From a virus, in IMG/VR virus record IMGVR_UViG_3300021185_003122, positions 16,260 through 80,259 of that record: a stretch of 64,000 nt of DNA. One strand, 5' to 3'. The notes beneath the pieces were generated by a model that saw only the letters and a list, made by a program, of their open reading frames with translations, searched no databases and had not been told where the DNA came from. This document shows, piece after piece, positions 23,108-31,743 of this stretch. The position numbers and the translations under genes are program-made. Position 1 is the stretch's first letter. Every line of letters starts with the position of its first letter.

Positions 23108-23686
23108 CTTATAGTCACTAAACTTTATCATATAAGAAGTCATTTTAGTTCCGTTACCGTCTTTAAATTCGTACCCTTTTCTAAAGAACTTCTTTACATT
23201 GCCTGGACCAGCTAAATGTGCTGCTGCTAATATACCAGACTCTGTAATAAAAATACCATTGACAGTTTCTCCATGATACTTTTCTATCTGCCTTCTTAAT
23301 ATATGTTTATTGTGATTTAATAAAGCATACATAGCCTCTTCTTGAATTGAAGCATTAGCTAAAAACTCTCTATTAGATACATCTTTATATCCTAATGCGT
23401 TAAGAGTTTTTCTACCAAACTGATACTTGCCTAAATATCCAAATTGGTTAACTGCTTTATAATTTCCGGAAGACTCTCTCATTCCTAAGTCTTCTAAAAA
23501 CTTTGTGTGATTTTTAATAATAAGCTCTACTTTTGGAGCTTCTATCTTTGGGGTAGTTTCGATCAAGGCCAAGGGCCTGAGAGGTTCTTCTACTACTGTT
23601 TCAACTGTCATTCTTGCCGCCATCGTAAATGCCATAACAAATGTAGATGCTAAAGACACACCGATGGTTAAAATTAAGTTTCTCAT
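23096..23686 (-). CDS. Lysozyme-like muralytic protein with N-terminal anchor
   Basis: A hydrophobic N-terminal segment (about 4-24) acts as a signal or anchor. The catalytic region begins at LEDLGMRESSGNYKAVNQFG, where Glu in RESSGNY is the likely catalytic acid of a soluble-lytic-transglycosylase/lysozyme-like fold, followed by GYLGKYQFGRKTLNALGY and HLAGPGNVKKFF. This may be a virion-associated or tail-bound peptidoglycan hydrolase for entry, distinct from the amidase in the lysis cassette at 41.8 kb. Confidence 0.75.
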   Translation of the reverse strand: MRNLILTIGVSLASTFVMAFTMAARMTVETVVEEPLRPLALIETTPKIEAPKVELIIKNHTKFLEDLGMRESSGNYKAVNQFGYLGKYQFGRKTLNALGYKDVSNREFLANASIQEEAMYALLNHNKHILRRQIEKYHGETVNGIFITESGILAAAHLAGPGNVKKFFRKGYEFKDGNGTKMTSYMIKFSDYKLEF

Positions 23687-23700
23687 AAAATAGTTTTAAA

Positions 23701-23850
23701 TTAAAATAGATCGAGGAAGTTTGTATCGATCTTTTTTTCCCTTAACTTATCGTTAAGTTCAGACTTCTTTACTAAGTCGTCTGCTACTCTTCTTTCAAGA
23801 GGTTTCTTTTTTTTCCAAGTCGAAAACTTATTATTTTTCTTTTTGGCCAT
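23701..23850 (-). CDS. Small very basic protein, 49 aa
   Basis: The frame from ATG 23850 to TAA 23701 encodes MAKKKNNKFSTWKKKKPLER followed by a helical, charged tail. The high Lys content suggests nucleic-acid or ribosome binding. It sits between the HNH and muralytic genes with a CTATTTAT motif just before the ATG. No named family. Confidence 0.65.
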   Translation of the reverse strand: MAKKKNNKFSTWKKKKPLERRVADDLVKKSELNDKLREKKIDTNFLDLF

Positions 23851-23854
23851 GTGT

Positions 23855-23863
23855 ATAAATAGT
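23855..23863 (-). promoter_or_regulatory. CTATTTAT motif (class 2, possible late promoter)
   Basis: ACTATTTAT on the minus strand, 4 nt before the ATG at 23850. Confidence 0.4.
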
Positions 23864-23864
23864 T

Positions 23865-24500
23865 TTATAGTCTGGAAATGTATTCACTTCCATCCTCCTT
23901 ATTATCTTCTTCGTATAAACCTAAGCTTTTTAGATGTTCTATATGAGCTTCATCTAATTCCCAATCTGGTTCATCATCTTTAGTCTTAACGTAATCTTCC
24001 ATTGCCTCTGCTTGTTTCTCTTCTATAGGCGATGCTGCATATAGAAAGGAGCAATTGTAGCAGAGAAACTCTAAATTATCTAAATGCCAATTCTTTTTGT
24101 TGCCATCTATAAAATTTAAGATAACTGGAACTTTAGTATCTTTGATACGTCTTTCTGAAAATCCACAAGAGTTACATTTCTCTTCTATCATTCCTTCAAA
24201 GATTAATCTCTCTTTAATCTCTTTAGCTTTGAAATGCTCTATTGGTACTCTTCCTTCTAATAAATCCATAAGAGGAATCTGACTAGAACCTTTTAATGCA
24301 AACTTTGGAATACCTACTCCTGATTGATTCTTGTGAGCTTCTAATAAAGTAACCCCATCATCATTCTTGTACATCTTTGCATACTTTTTGTAATGATTAT
24401 AAGATACATGTAGGTATCTTGATGCGGCTAGATTAGATCTAGTCATCTTCATTGCACGGAGAATATCCTCCTTAGTAAGTATTTTAGTTGGAGTTGGCAT
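23865..24500 (-). CDS. HNH-type endonuclease-like protein
   Basis: A helix-turn-helix-like N-terminus (MKMTRSNLAASRYLHVSYNHYKKY) is followed by a CxxC pair (EEKCNSCGF), a strand with PVILNFIDGNKKNWHLDNLEFLC and a second CxxC (CYNCSF). This Cys4-plus-H-x-x-N arrangement is typical of HNH nucleases. The protein could be a free-standing homing endonuclease, or a regulator. The last 50 residues are acidic. It overlaps 24500-24883 by one base. Confidence 0.75.
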   Translation of the reverse strand: MPTPTKILTKEDILRAMKMTRSNLAASRYLHVSYNHYKKYAKMYKNDDGVTLLEAHKNQSGVGIPKFALKGSSQIPLMDLLEGRVPIEHFKAKEIKERLIFEGMIEEKCNSCGFSERRIKDTKVPVILNFIDGNKKNWHLDNLEFLCYNCSFLYAASPIEEKQAEAMEDYVKTKDDEPDWELDEAHIEHLKSLGLYEEDNKEDGSEYISRL

Positions 24501-24883
24501 TAATAGTCTATTCCTTCTATTCCTTCTTGTTCTTTATTAGGATCAAATGAATCATATTCTTCTTCTTCATCCTCAAGTACTTGATTTACTTTCTCTTTAA
24601 CTGATTGTGATATAGCTGATTCATCTGTATCTAGGTCAAGCATCTCAAGATGAACTTTCTTACCTGATAACTCAGCTTCTTTCTGTGCTATAGAAAAAGC
24701 TCTATCTTGATCCATAATAATAATATCATTATATGTATGGTCTCCTGAGCCTTCTACAGTGGTTATACCTACTACAGGTTTAGCTGTAGAACAATCAACA
24801 CATACGTGATAGCCTAACTCTTTTCTCTTTACTGGTAATCTGTCCTCGTTACATGCAGGACAATTAATCATTTCTAATTGCAT
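24500..24883 (-). CDS. C4 zinc-finger protein with acidic tail
   Basis: The N-terminus INCPACNEDRLPVKRKELGY followed by HVCVDCS resembles the zinc finger of DksA/TraR-type proteins, with C-x2-C, R/K-rich spacer, C-x2-C. The remainder is acidic and helical, with an E/D run (EDEEEEYDSFD) near the end. It could bind RNA polymerase or DNA. Driven by the promoter at 24912-24940. Confidence 0.75.
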   Translation of the reverse strand: MQLEMINCPACNEDRLPVKRKELGYHVCVDCSTAKPVVGITTVEGSGDHTYNDIIIMDQDRAFSIAQKEAELSGKKVHLEMLDLDTDESAISQSVKEKVNQVLEDEEEEYDSFDPNKEQEGIEGIDY

Positions 24884-24911
24884 ATTATAACCGTTTTAAA
24901 TATTAGATATA

Positions 24912-24940
24912 AATATAAGAAGAATATATTAAATAAACAA
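24912..24940 (-). promoter_or_regulatory. Class 1 promoter (TTG-N20-TATATT)
   Basis: AAGTTG, 20 nt ending TTCT, TATATTTATATC on the minus strand, before the gene starting at 24883; overlaps the end of the upstream gene. Confidence 0.7.
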
Positions 24941-25930
24941 CTTTTTACTACTATTTTTAGACTTAACTATCTCTTGTTTAGAGTACTTAATATACCAGTC
25001 TTCTATATACATTTCCTTAAATCTAAAAGGATTTTTCCTGCCTTTCATAGATGTTTTAATATAACCATTTACTATCATATTTAAATCTTTAATATCACCT
25101 ACTAAATTAGCAATAGGAACTCCACATTTTGGTTCTACTTCATTTGCAACATACCAATTGGTCATTGTTTCACTTAAAAAATTATCTCTATGACCTAAAG
25201 CAAAAGAACCATTCCAGACATTTTCATTAACAATATCATACTGAGTAGGATCATCATTATCAAAATATGCAGTTTGAAGATTTTTACCTCTCATACAATC
25301 TACTGGAAGCCATAAGTGACCATCATCACCTTTAATAGTAGAGTAATTAAAGTCGTCTTTTTCAAAATCTATTATAGGTTTATCTTTAAAGTTAAACATT
25401 AATTCCTCATATTGAAATCCTAAATGTCTAGGATTATCATAATGATAAAACTCTTCTATTTTATGAACTCCAGCATTTATAGACTCTAGTATTGATAATC
25501 TCTTAACTGAATCTAATAATGAAGCATCTCCTTTAACATCTCCACCCCATGATGTAAAGTTAGAATGGTACATATGAGTAAATGTTCTATGAAGATAGTT
25601 TAAAAACTGTCTCTTTTCTTCTGATTTACTTTTGAACTCTAATGTATCTATATCAATAGGATAATCTATACCTGTAAATTTAACTGCTGTCTTTATAGAT
25701 TGCTTTAGCTCTTCTGTAAGTTGGTCTATTTTGTTTTGATCCCAAGGTAAACCTCCTGCAGGTAAACTATAATTTTCTATAGTAGGTTGTGAGCTCTGAA
25801 TATTTTCATTTAAAACCTGAACAAATTTATGAGTAAAAAAATTATTCTGAAACTGAAAAGAAAGTATTTTTTCAGAAACATCAGGTTGCCCGTCTTTATA
25901 TCCTATGTAATCAAATACTAGGTGAAGCAT
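24929..25930 (-). CDS. Hypothetical protein, 333 aa
   Basis: A soluble alpha/beta protein with many aromatic residues, no signal peptide and no recognised motif. Segments such as HRTFTHMYHSNFTSWGGDVKG and LGHRDNFLSETMTNWY are conserved-looking, with His and Asp, but I cannot assign catalysis. It overlaps the next gene by 20 nt. Together with 25911-26330 and 26327-26701 it forms a tight three-gene block. Function unknown; a structural or assembly role is possible. Confidence 0.65.
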   Translation of the reverse strand: MLHLVFDYIGYKDGQPDVSEKILSFQFQNNFFTHKFVQVLNENIQSSQPTIENYSLPAGGLPWDQNKIDQLTEELKQSIKTAVKFTGIDYPIDIDTLEFKSKSEEKRQFLNYLHRTFTHMYHSNFTSWGGDVKGDASLLDSVKRLSILESINAGVHKIEEFYHYDNPRHLGFQYEELMFNFKDKPIIDFEKDDFNYSTIKGDDGHLWLPVDCMRGKNLQTAYFDNDDPTQYDIVNENVWNGSFALGHRDNFLSETMTNWYVANEVEPKCGVPIANLVGDIKDLNMIVNGYIKTSMKGRKNPFRFKEMYIEDWYIKYSKQEIVKSKNSSKKLFI

Positions 25931-26330
25931 TAGTATATGAGCTTATAACTTTCCAGACATCTTCTGGTGTCTTAAATGGATGAGTAGTTTCTTTTTGGTT
26001 TTTTTCTAGAGTAATAGTACCGTCCCATTCTTTATCAGGAGCTAGTTGATACAAATACATTTGAATTAATGCAAGCTGTTCCTTACTGAAGTGCATCTTC
26101 ATAAGGTTTTCTATAACATTAAAGAACTGATCTTCATATGCAGTCATATCCATTCCTATTTCATCTGCCATAAAATCTCTTCTGTCTTCTATTTTACGAA
26201 GCTGCAATATAACTTGAATAAATAATTTCTTATCCATAAATGATTTATCAGGAGATTTAATTTTAATTCGGTACGAAAGAGGATGAATTGAAAAAAGAGT
26301 TTGTCTTAATCTTTTTTTTGGGTCTATCAT
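25911..26330 (-). CDS. Hypothetical protein, 139 aa
   Basis: A helical protein (SFMDKKLFIQVILQLRKIED, QFFNVIENLMKMHFSKEQLALIQ) with a Thr-rich C-terminus. It begins within the 26327-26701 gene (4-nt overlap). No named domain. Possibly a small virion or assembly protein given the block it sits in, but that is inference. Confidence 0.65.
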   Translation of the reverse strand: MIDPKKRLRQTLFSIHPLSYRIKIKSPDKSFMDKKLFIQVILQLRKIEDRRDFMADEIGMDMTAYEDQFFNVIENLMKMHFSKEQLALIQMYLYQLAPDKEWDGTITLEKNQKETTHPFKTPEDVWKVISSYTNASPSI

Positions 26331-26701
26331 AATTCTGGTTCTTCAGGTTCTACTTCGCTTGCTTCTGGGTTTTGATGTGATAATGCTTTTCTAATTATCT
26401 TATCAAAGTATTCGATGTAGATGAAGAATCCTATAATAGTTTTGTCTTTTAAATTACGATCTCTTTCGACTCTTAATTCAAACTCAGCTAAGCCTTGTTC
26501 TAGTCTTTCTTCTAATTCAATCGCAATGTCATTCTGTTGAGTAGGAGTAAGTGAACCGAACTCAGTTGGAATAAATTGAACTTTAACTCCTTTCTTCTGA
26601 GGGTCTTCATTTGTATCTACTTTGAGTAGAAAGCTATGACCGGCAAAGTTTATCTTTGCAGCCTCAGTAACCATGCTTATTAGTTCTTGTATTCTTTTCA
26701 T
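26327..26701 (-). CDS. Hypothetical protein, 124 aa
   Basis: A small alpha/beta protein (INFAGHSFLLKVDTNED then KKGVKVQFIPTEFG) with an acidic tail (EASEVEPEEPEL). No named domain. A CTATTTAT motif lies 4 nt before the ATG, which would place it in the late class. Tight overlap with the next gene. Confidence 0.65.
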   Translation of the reverse strand: MKRIQELISMVTEAAKINFAGHSFLLKVDTNEDPQKKGVKVQFIPTEFGSLTPTQQNDIAIELEERLEQGLAEFELRVERDRNLKDKTIIGFFIYIEYFDKIIRKALSHQNPEASEVEPEEPEL

Positions 26702-26705
26702 ATTA

Positions 26706-26714
26706 ATAAATAGT
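26706..26714 (-). promoter_or_regulatory. CTATTTAT motif (class 2, possible late promoter)
   Basis: ACTATTTAT on the minus strand, 4 nt before the ATG at 26701; overlaps the stop codon of the upstream gene. Confidence 0.4.
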
Positions 26715-26887
26715 TATCCAAACAGCATAGTTTTAGAATTAGCTGAACCTTCTTCTAATATTTTATGCTCTACGATGGATCTGTTTCTTTTCCATTGTTC
26801 GATAGACCACTCTAATCTATCAGTAGTAAGCTCTATTTCTACCTTTTTTCCGTCAGCGTGAGTAAATTCTACTATGTACTTTCTCAT
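26714..26887 (-). CDS. Small conserved-looking protein, 57 aa
   Basis: The frame from ATG 26887 to TAA 26714 encodes a basic beta-alpha protein (MRKYIVEFTHADGKKVEIEL, then WSIEQWKRNRSIVEHKI). Its start overlaps the glycosyltransferase stop by four bases, which suggests translational coupling. No named domain; small proteins of this type recur in marine phages. Confidence 0.65.
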   Translation of the reverse strand: MRKYIVEFTHADGKKVEIELTTDRLEWSIEQWKRNRSIVEHKILEEGSANSKTMLFG

Positions 26888-28056
26888 AATTTAATTAAGT
26901 CTTCTGTATAAGTTTTAAGCTTATGTATAGTAATAAATAGATTTCCTAACTGGAATTTACCTTCTTGTCCACTATCATCTAATATTTGAGTAAGCTTCTG
27001 CATATATTCAAAATCAGTATTGTTAAATAGTTTACCATTTACTTCAACTATTACATCATTAGTACATAAGTGAGCTAGTGAATGAACTCTATCCTGTAAA
27101 TTAATTTTAGTGTTAGGTTGCTCCTCTAGAATATAACTAGCAAAGTCTGAGTCTATACATATACAGTCACCCCATGGCTCTAATGCATGAAGAAGATTCT
27201 TGTTAGAGTTTTTTATTCTTATACCTATGTTATACTTATTAGGAACTATAGGTTTCATTAACGCATCATGCATGACAAAATGACCCCACTTACGAATAAA
27301 GTTACGAGTTGATCTTTGATTCTGTGCTAGCCATTCCGGACTGTCTTCATATATGTTTTTAGCCTTATCCAAAGTATTTCTTCTACTTCCTCTAGAAGTC
27401 ATATGGTATACAAATCCATCCCATACTTGCTTAAACTTAACTCCGTTCAATTGAAATCTATTAAATATATCTGAGTCTTCTTTTGATTGAGGAGCATATA
27501 AAGGATCATGTCCTCCTATCTCTTGAAAGTCTTTTCTATAAAATGCCCATGGAGCAAATATACCTTCAGTTACTTTAGAAGCATTCTTCATAGAAGGTAA
27601 CTGCTTAAGGAACTCCTCCTCTATAAATTCTTCTGGTTCTACTCCTCCGCTCCATAGTATCTTCTCTGGACCGTCTGGGTGTAATGGAGGTTCTATTCTA
27701 GTCAAAGATACTATAGTCTTCTCTTCTATCTCTCTTTCAACAGCATCTAATGCTCCAGGAGCTAAATACATATCGGCATGATAAATCATAGCGATATCAT
27801 TTGTTGCTACATCATTAACTAATGTATCATATAGTATTGTATGTCCTAATCTATCTGGTCCTTCATTTCTATGAGCTTTAAATAATGGATCTTTATCCAT
27901 CATCTCTATACACCAATCCCAAGTACCGTCTGTCGAAGCATCATCAGCTACACAAATTTCTACCTCATGGTTACCTTGATTCTTTCTTATAGCATCATAA
28001 GCCCACTTAAGATACTTTAAATTGTTCCTTCCAGGTTGTATTATACTTATCTTCAT
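26884..28056 (-). CDS. Family 2 glycosyltransferase
   Basis: I start at ATG 28056 (MKISIIQPGRNN), because the longer frame would overlap the next gene by 86 nt. The GT2 fold is clear: VEICVADDASTDGTWDW (nucleotide-binding), IAMIYHADMYLAPGA (DxD equivalent HAD), and KEDSDIFNRFQLNG, the ED motif. The C-terminal 120 residues form an extra domain with no recognised family. It probably adds sugar in the surface-glycan cluster that runs to 38.3 kb. Confidence 0.85.
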   Translation of the reverse strand: MKISIIQPGRNNLKYLKWAYDAIRKNQGNHEVEICVADDASTDGTWDWCIEMMDKDPLFKAHRNEGPDRLGHTILYDTLVNDVATNDIAMIYHADMYLAPGALDAVEREIEEKTIVSLTRIEPPLHPDGPEKILWSGGVEPEEFIEEEFLKQLPSMKNASKVTEGIFAPWAFYRKDFQEIGGHDPLYAPQSKEDSDIFNRFQLNGVKFKQVWDGFVYHMTSRGSRRNTLDKAKNIYEDSPEWLAQNQRSTRNFIRKWGHFVMHDALMKPIVPNKYNIGIRIKNSNKNLLHALEPWGDCICIDSDFASYILEEQPNTKINLQDRVHSLAHLCTNDVIVEVNGKLFNNTDFEYMQKLTQILDDSGQEGKFQLGNLFITIHKLKTYTEDLIKL

Positions 28057-28942
28057 GGTAATATTTTTTATAATTGTCTTTAGCTGCTGCACTACAAAAG
28101 TTATAGTAAGCAGTATCTTCTTTTAATTTACGAATAATTTCTCTGGCTTCAGGAATATCTCCTAACTTTATTGTAGTATTAGGATGGCACTTCTGTTGAG
28201 TATCTAATCCTTCGTACCCTATACATGGTATACCTAAGTAAGCACAGTTAAGAGCAAATGTTCCTGCTGCATGAGTTCTCATCAAATGAACTGCATACTT
28301 AAAGTTATTGAGTTCTTTAATCCATTCAACCCAATTCATATAAGGAAGCTGGGTAATGCCTAGTTGAGCTTCTCCTTCTTGTCTTCTACCCATCATAGGG
28401 GAGTAGATTGGTTCTTCTAATGCAGAAGCTACTACAAATGAATCAAACCCTCCATACCAACTAACAAAGTTACCTCCTATCATTACTCCTTTTCTGTCAA
28501 CTCTAGGTAAATCTTTTATAGAGTCTTCTATCATAAGAGTAGGAAGTATTCTAACATCAGGATGATCTGTAATACCTTTGTAATATTCTTTATCTATTTC
28601 ATTATGAGCAAATAATATATCAGCTTTTCTGATAGTATTGTAATACCAAATTTGTTCGACTAAAGTATAGTCCTGAAAGCACCATTGAGGTCCTTCTTGC
28701 ATTATAGCTATCTTATCTGCATATGTTCTCATCTTATCGAATGTATTGTTAGCCATCCAACTACTTACATTCTTCTTAGGTATAACACACAATGCTAAGT
28801 CATATTTCTCAGAAGGAGTATGAGTATAAGGAAAACAATCAGCTTCTAAAGCACAAGGCCATGCTTGCTCTGTTCTCATCATTTCAAAGTTTCTGGGTAT
28901 CTTACCCATCATACCCATCTCAGTTACATAACATATTCTCAT
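28007..28942 (-). CDS. Glycosyltransferase (GT-B-like)
   Basis: Residues 1-150 form a first Rossmann-like domain and the C-terminal half contains GVMIGGNFVSWYGGFDSF and HAAGTFALNCAYLGIPCIGYEG, similar to the nucleotide-sugar-binding half of GT-B enzymes, in which a Gly-rich and a G-x-P-x-(I/V) segment bind the donor. The overall length (311) is short for the family. It starts four bases inside the epimerase gene end, so the cluster is tightly coupled. Confidence 0.7.
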   Translation of the reverse strand: MRICYVTEMGMMGKIPRNFEMMRTEQAWPCALEADCFPYTHTPSEKYDLALCVIPKKNVSSWMANNTFDKMRTYADKIAIMQEGPQWCFQDYTLVEQIWYYNTIRKADILFAHNEIDKEYYKGITDHPDVRILPTLMIEDSIKDLPRVDRKGVMIGGNFVSWYGGFDSFVVASALEEPIYSPMMGRRQEGEAQLGITQLPYMNWVEWIKELNNFKYAVHLMRTHAAGTFALNCAYLGIPCIGYEGLDTQQKCHPNTTIKLGDIPEAREIIRKLKEDTAYYNFCSAAAKDNYKKYYHEDKYNTTWKEQFKVS

Positions 28943-29781
28943 AATGACTTAATATAATCTATAATATTATATGTTGGTTTATATCCTAAGACATCTTTTG
29001 ATGTTGATATATCAGCTAGACCTTTTGGTCTATCTCCTCTCCTAGCATCTATAAATTCGAAATGATGATCGAATGCTGCTGCTATTTCTAAAACGCTATA
29101 GTCTTCACCAGTTCCTAATTGAAACTCCTGGTTACATATATTGTCTCCTGCTAGTACTAATCCATTTACTATATCATCTACATGAGTAAAATCTCTTCTT
29201 TGAGTTCCGTCTCCTGTAATGGTAAGAGGTCTTCCTTCTTCTCTTTGTCTCTTAAAAATATTAATTACTGATTGCCATTCATTATCCCAAGTGTCAGTTT
29301 TAGGACCATACACATTATAGAAGTAACATATGTTATATCTAATATCATACCAGTCTCCATATCCTTGTGTTAGTTTAGCTATCATTGATTTGAAAAAAGC
29401 ATAAGGTGAATGCATCTCACCAGGGTATGATAATTTAGTAGATGATCCTGCATACACTATCGGTATATTATTCTTTCTTATAGCTTCTAATAACTTAAAG
29501 CTTCCTAATATGTTATAAGTAAAAGCAGTAGATATATCATCAAATGAAGGAACTACTTTTGAATACTCTCCTAGGTGATAAACTAAATCATAATCATCTT
29601 GTAATGCTTCTATCGATTGAATGGTCGATATAGGATGATAATTTGCTCCTTCTATATGATTCTCAACTTTACCTGCAGAGTAATTATCCCAGCTGGTTAC
29701 TTTATGTCCATCTTTTACTAATCTTTCTATTAGATTAGATCCAACTGCTCCAGCTCCTCCGGTGACTAATATTTTTTTCAT
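28939..29781 (-). CDS. NAD-dependent sugar epimerase/dehydratase (SDR)
   Basis: The N-terminal GGAGAVGSN (residues 8-16) is the extended-SDR NAD-binding motif, and Tyr127-x3-Lys131 (SPYAFFKSM) is the catalytic pair. The structure resembles UDP-glucose 4-epimerase or dTDP-glucose 4,6-dehydratase relatives; the ending DVLGYKPTYNI is typical. It modifies a nucleotide sugar. It overlaps the glycosyltransferase before it by four bases. Confidence 0.9.
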   Translation of the reverse strand: MKKILVTGGAGAVGSNLIERLVKDGHKVTSWDNYSAGKVENHIEGANYHPISTIQSIEALQDDYDLVYHLGEYSKVVPSFDDISTAFTYNILGSFKLLEAIRKNNIPIVYAGSSTKLSYPGEMHSPYAFFKSMIAKLTQGYGDWYDIRYNICYFYNVYGPKTDTWDNEWQSVINIFKRQREEGRPLTITGDGTQRRDFTHVDDIVNGLVLAGDNICNQEFQLGTGEDYSVLEIAAAFDHHFEFIDARRGDRPKGLADISTSKDVLGYKPTYNIIDYIKSL

Positions 29782-29782
29782 C

Positions 29783-30634
29783 TTAAAAGTATTTTTTATC
29801 TCCGTTAGGAAATATGTATTTAGTATTTCTTATATGTGTTTCTTTAAAATTAGGATAAGGAGTAAGAATAGTATTCTCTTTTCCGTTTCCTAATACTGCA
29901 TCATTTATTCCGGCATGATAACCTAAATTAAATTTAGCATAATACTTTACTGCTAGTTGCTCTCTCAAAGACAATTTTAAATCAGCAAAGTTTGTTTTAT
30001 TTTTAAATAACTCTCCCCAATCAGTACCCTCTAAATCAAACTCACTATAGTAAAAGACTGGATAGTCTTTATACTTAGTAGCTTCATCATAAAGAAAGGT
30101 ATCAAATTCCCATCTACCTTTTAAGTTATTTATTCTACTACCAAAAAGTAAACACCCGTATACCTCACCATTAGTAATTTCATTTACTTTATCTATTTCC
30201 TCTTGAGTAAAGTACAATTTTGGAGTACAGTCTTCTTCTTTTAACTCTTCTGGAGTAAATCCAAATCTATGTAGTATCTTTTCAGCTAAAGGAACTTCGT
30301 TATCTAATTGAGCTCTAAAATGATCATTTACTCCTTCACCATTATATTCATCTACTAACTCTACATTAGGGTTATTATCATAAATTAAATTGATATAACT
30401 AGAAGGATCAAAGTCAGGACTATAAGACCAATTCATATAGTTTGGTGCAAGTGACTTTAATAACTTAGGAGAAGGAATTTTAAACTCTACTTCTGGGTAA
30501 TGTTTTTTAAGCACTTCAAATACTCCGCTAATGTTAGACCAATCGCCTATACTGTAGCTATGATATCTGGTAAAGAAAAATGTATCTTTAAGTTGATATC
30601 TTGGAGTATCTTTTTCGTACTTTATACCAATCAT
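29783..30634 (-). CDS. Hypothetical glycan-cluster protein, possible glycosyltransferase
   Basis: The 283-residue protein has an N-terminal TRYHSYSIGDWSNISGVFEV that recalls GT9-like (heptosyltransferase) glycine-rich loops, then a C-terminal VYGCLLFGSRINNLKG and KYYAKFNLGYHAGINDAV. I cannot assign it firmly. It lies between an epimerase and an aminotransferase gene, so a sugar-transfer role is likely. One-base overlap with the aminotransferase gene. Confidence 0.55.
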   Translation of the reverse strand: MIGIKYEKDTPRYQLKDTFFFTRYHSYSIGDWSNISGVFEVLKKHYPEVEFKIPSPKLLKSLAPNYMNWSYSPDFDPSSYINLIYDNNPNVELVDEYNGEGVNDHFRAQLDNEVPLAEKILHRFGFTPEELKEEDCTPKLYFTQEEIDKVNEITNGEVYGCLLFGSRINNLKGRWEFDTFLYDEATKYKDYPVFYYSEFDLEGTDWGELFKNKTNFADLKLSLREQLAVKYYAKFNLGYHAGINDAVLGNGKENTILTPYPNFKETHIRNTKYIFPNGDKKYF

Positions 30635-31743
30635 TAACCTTCATATTTGTTTACTACGTCAACAATCTTATTTCTATCTTCTTCTGTTACCCACCATCCA
30701 CAAGGAATGTTAATCATCTTTCTACTAAACTCATCTAATCCTGGTTGAGGTCTTCTATAGTTCTTAAAGACAGAGTACTCATCATTTCTAACATGTGCAA
30801 CGTCTGATGCTATATCATTAGCTTTAAGATAATCTTGAAACTTTCTTTTATCTTCTACTAAAATAGAATAAAGCCAGTAACTAGATGTTCCATTAGATAC
30901 TCTTCTAGGAATAACAACGTTAGGGTTAGAAATATTTTCATCATAGAACTTACCATTGTTAACATGTCCATCAATAACATTATCAATGTACTTTAAATTC
31001 TCTATTCCAATAGCTGCATTGACATTATTCATATGAAACTTATAACCAGATTCAGTTATATCTTGTTCCCATCTAGATGCTGGTGCTTCACCAGGAGGTG
31101 ATTTGTAATGTCTATCTAATCCAAACCATCTTAATTTTCTAGCTCTTTCAGCATCTGCTTCTGACTTACATGCAATTGCTCCTCCATCTACACATGTAAG
31201 ATGTTTGACTGCTTGAAAAGAAAAGCATACATAATCACTATGACTACCAATTCTTATATCTTTGTAAGTAGACCTTAATGCATGAGCTGCATCTTCAATA
31301 GTTTTGATACCATTAGCTTGAGCAAGATTATTTATTTCATCTAACTCACATGGCTGACCTGCCCAATGGACCATCATGATTGCTTTAGTATTGTCATCTA
31401 TCAACTCTTTGATAGAATTAACATCTATGTTTCCAGTATCAGGCTCTACATCAGCAAATCTAATCTCTACTCCCATATTATGAAATGGTTCATTAGTTGC
31501 CATACAAGTCATAGCTGTTGATATAACATTATCGCCTGGTTTAAAGTCACACATATGAGCTGCAAGAGTAAGAGCTGATGTTCCGCTATTAACTAATCTT
31601 ACGTTAGGGTTACCAATATACTCTCCAAATTGTTTTTCAAATTCATCAGAGTATTCTCCTTCGGTTAAGAAACCTGTGTCAAATACTTTCTGTACTACCT
31701 CCCCTATATTAGGAGGAGTATGTACTTTCATTAGTGGTATCAT
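30634..31743 (-). CDS. DegT/DnrJ/EryC1/StrS-type sugar aminotransferase
   Basis: The family signature is clear: LVNSGTSALTLAA (PLP phosphate), IEDAAHALRS (aspartate and histidine of the ring-binding site), and Lys180 in SFQAVKHLTCVDGGAI, the Schiff-base lysine. The enzyme transfers an amino group to a keto-sugar nucleotide, giving an amino sugar for the glycan. Its partners here are the SDR genes on either side. One-base overlaps with both neighbours show translational coupling. Confidence 0.93.
   Translation of the reverse strand: MIPLMKVHTPPNIGEVVQKVFDTGFLTEGEYSDEFEKQFGEYIGNPNVRLVNSGTSALTLAAHMCDFKPGDNVISTAMTCMATNEPFHNMGVEIRFADVEPDTGNIDVNSIKELIDDNTKAIMMVHWAGQPCELDEINNLAQANGIKTIEDAAHALRSTYKDIRIGSHSDYVCFSFQAVKHLTCVDGGAIACKSEADAERARKLRWFGLDRHYKSPPGEAPASRWEQDITESGYKFHMNNVNAAIGIENLKYIDNVIDGHVNNGKFYDENISNPNVVIPRRVSNGTSSYWLYSILVEDKRKFQDYLKANDIASDVAHVRNDEYSVFKNYRRPQPGLDEFSRKMINIPCGWWVTEEDRNKIVDVVNKYEG

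Noticed and set aside
28057-28092. N-terminal extension of the glycosyltransferase at 26884
   Set aside because: The added residues are not part of the GT2 fold; ATG 28056 precedes the first strand directly.
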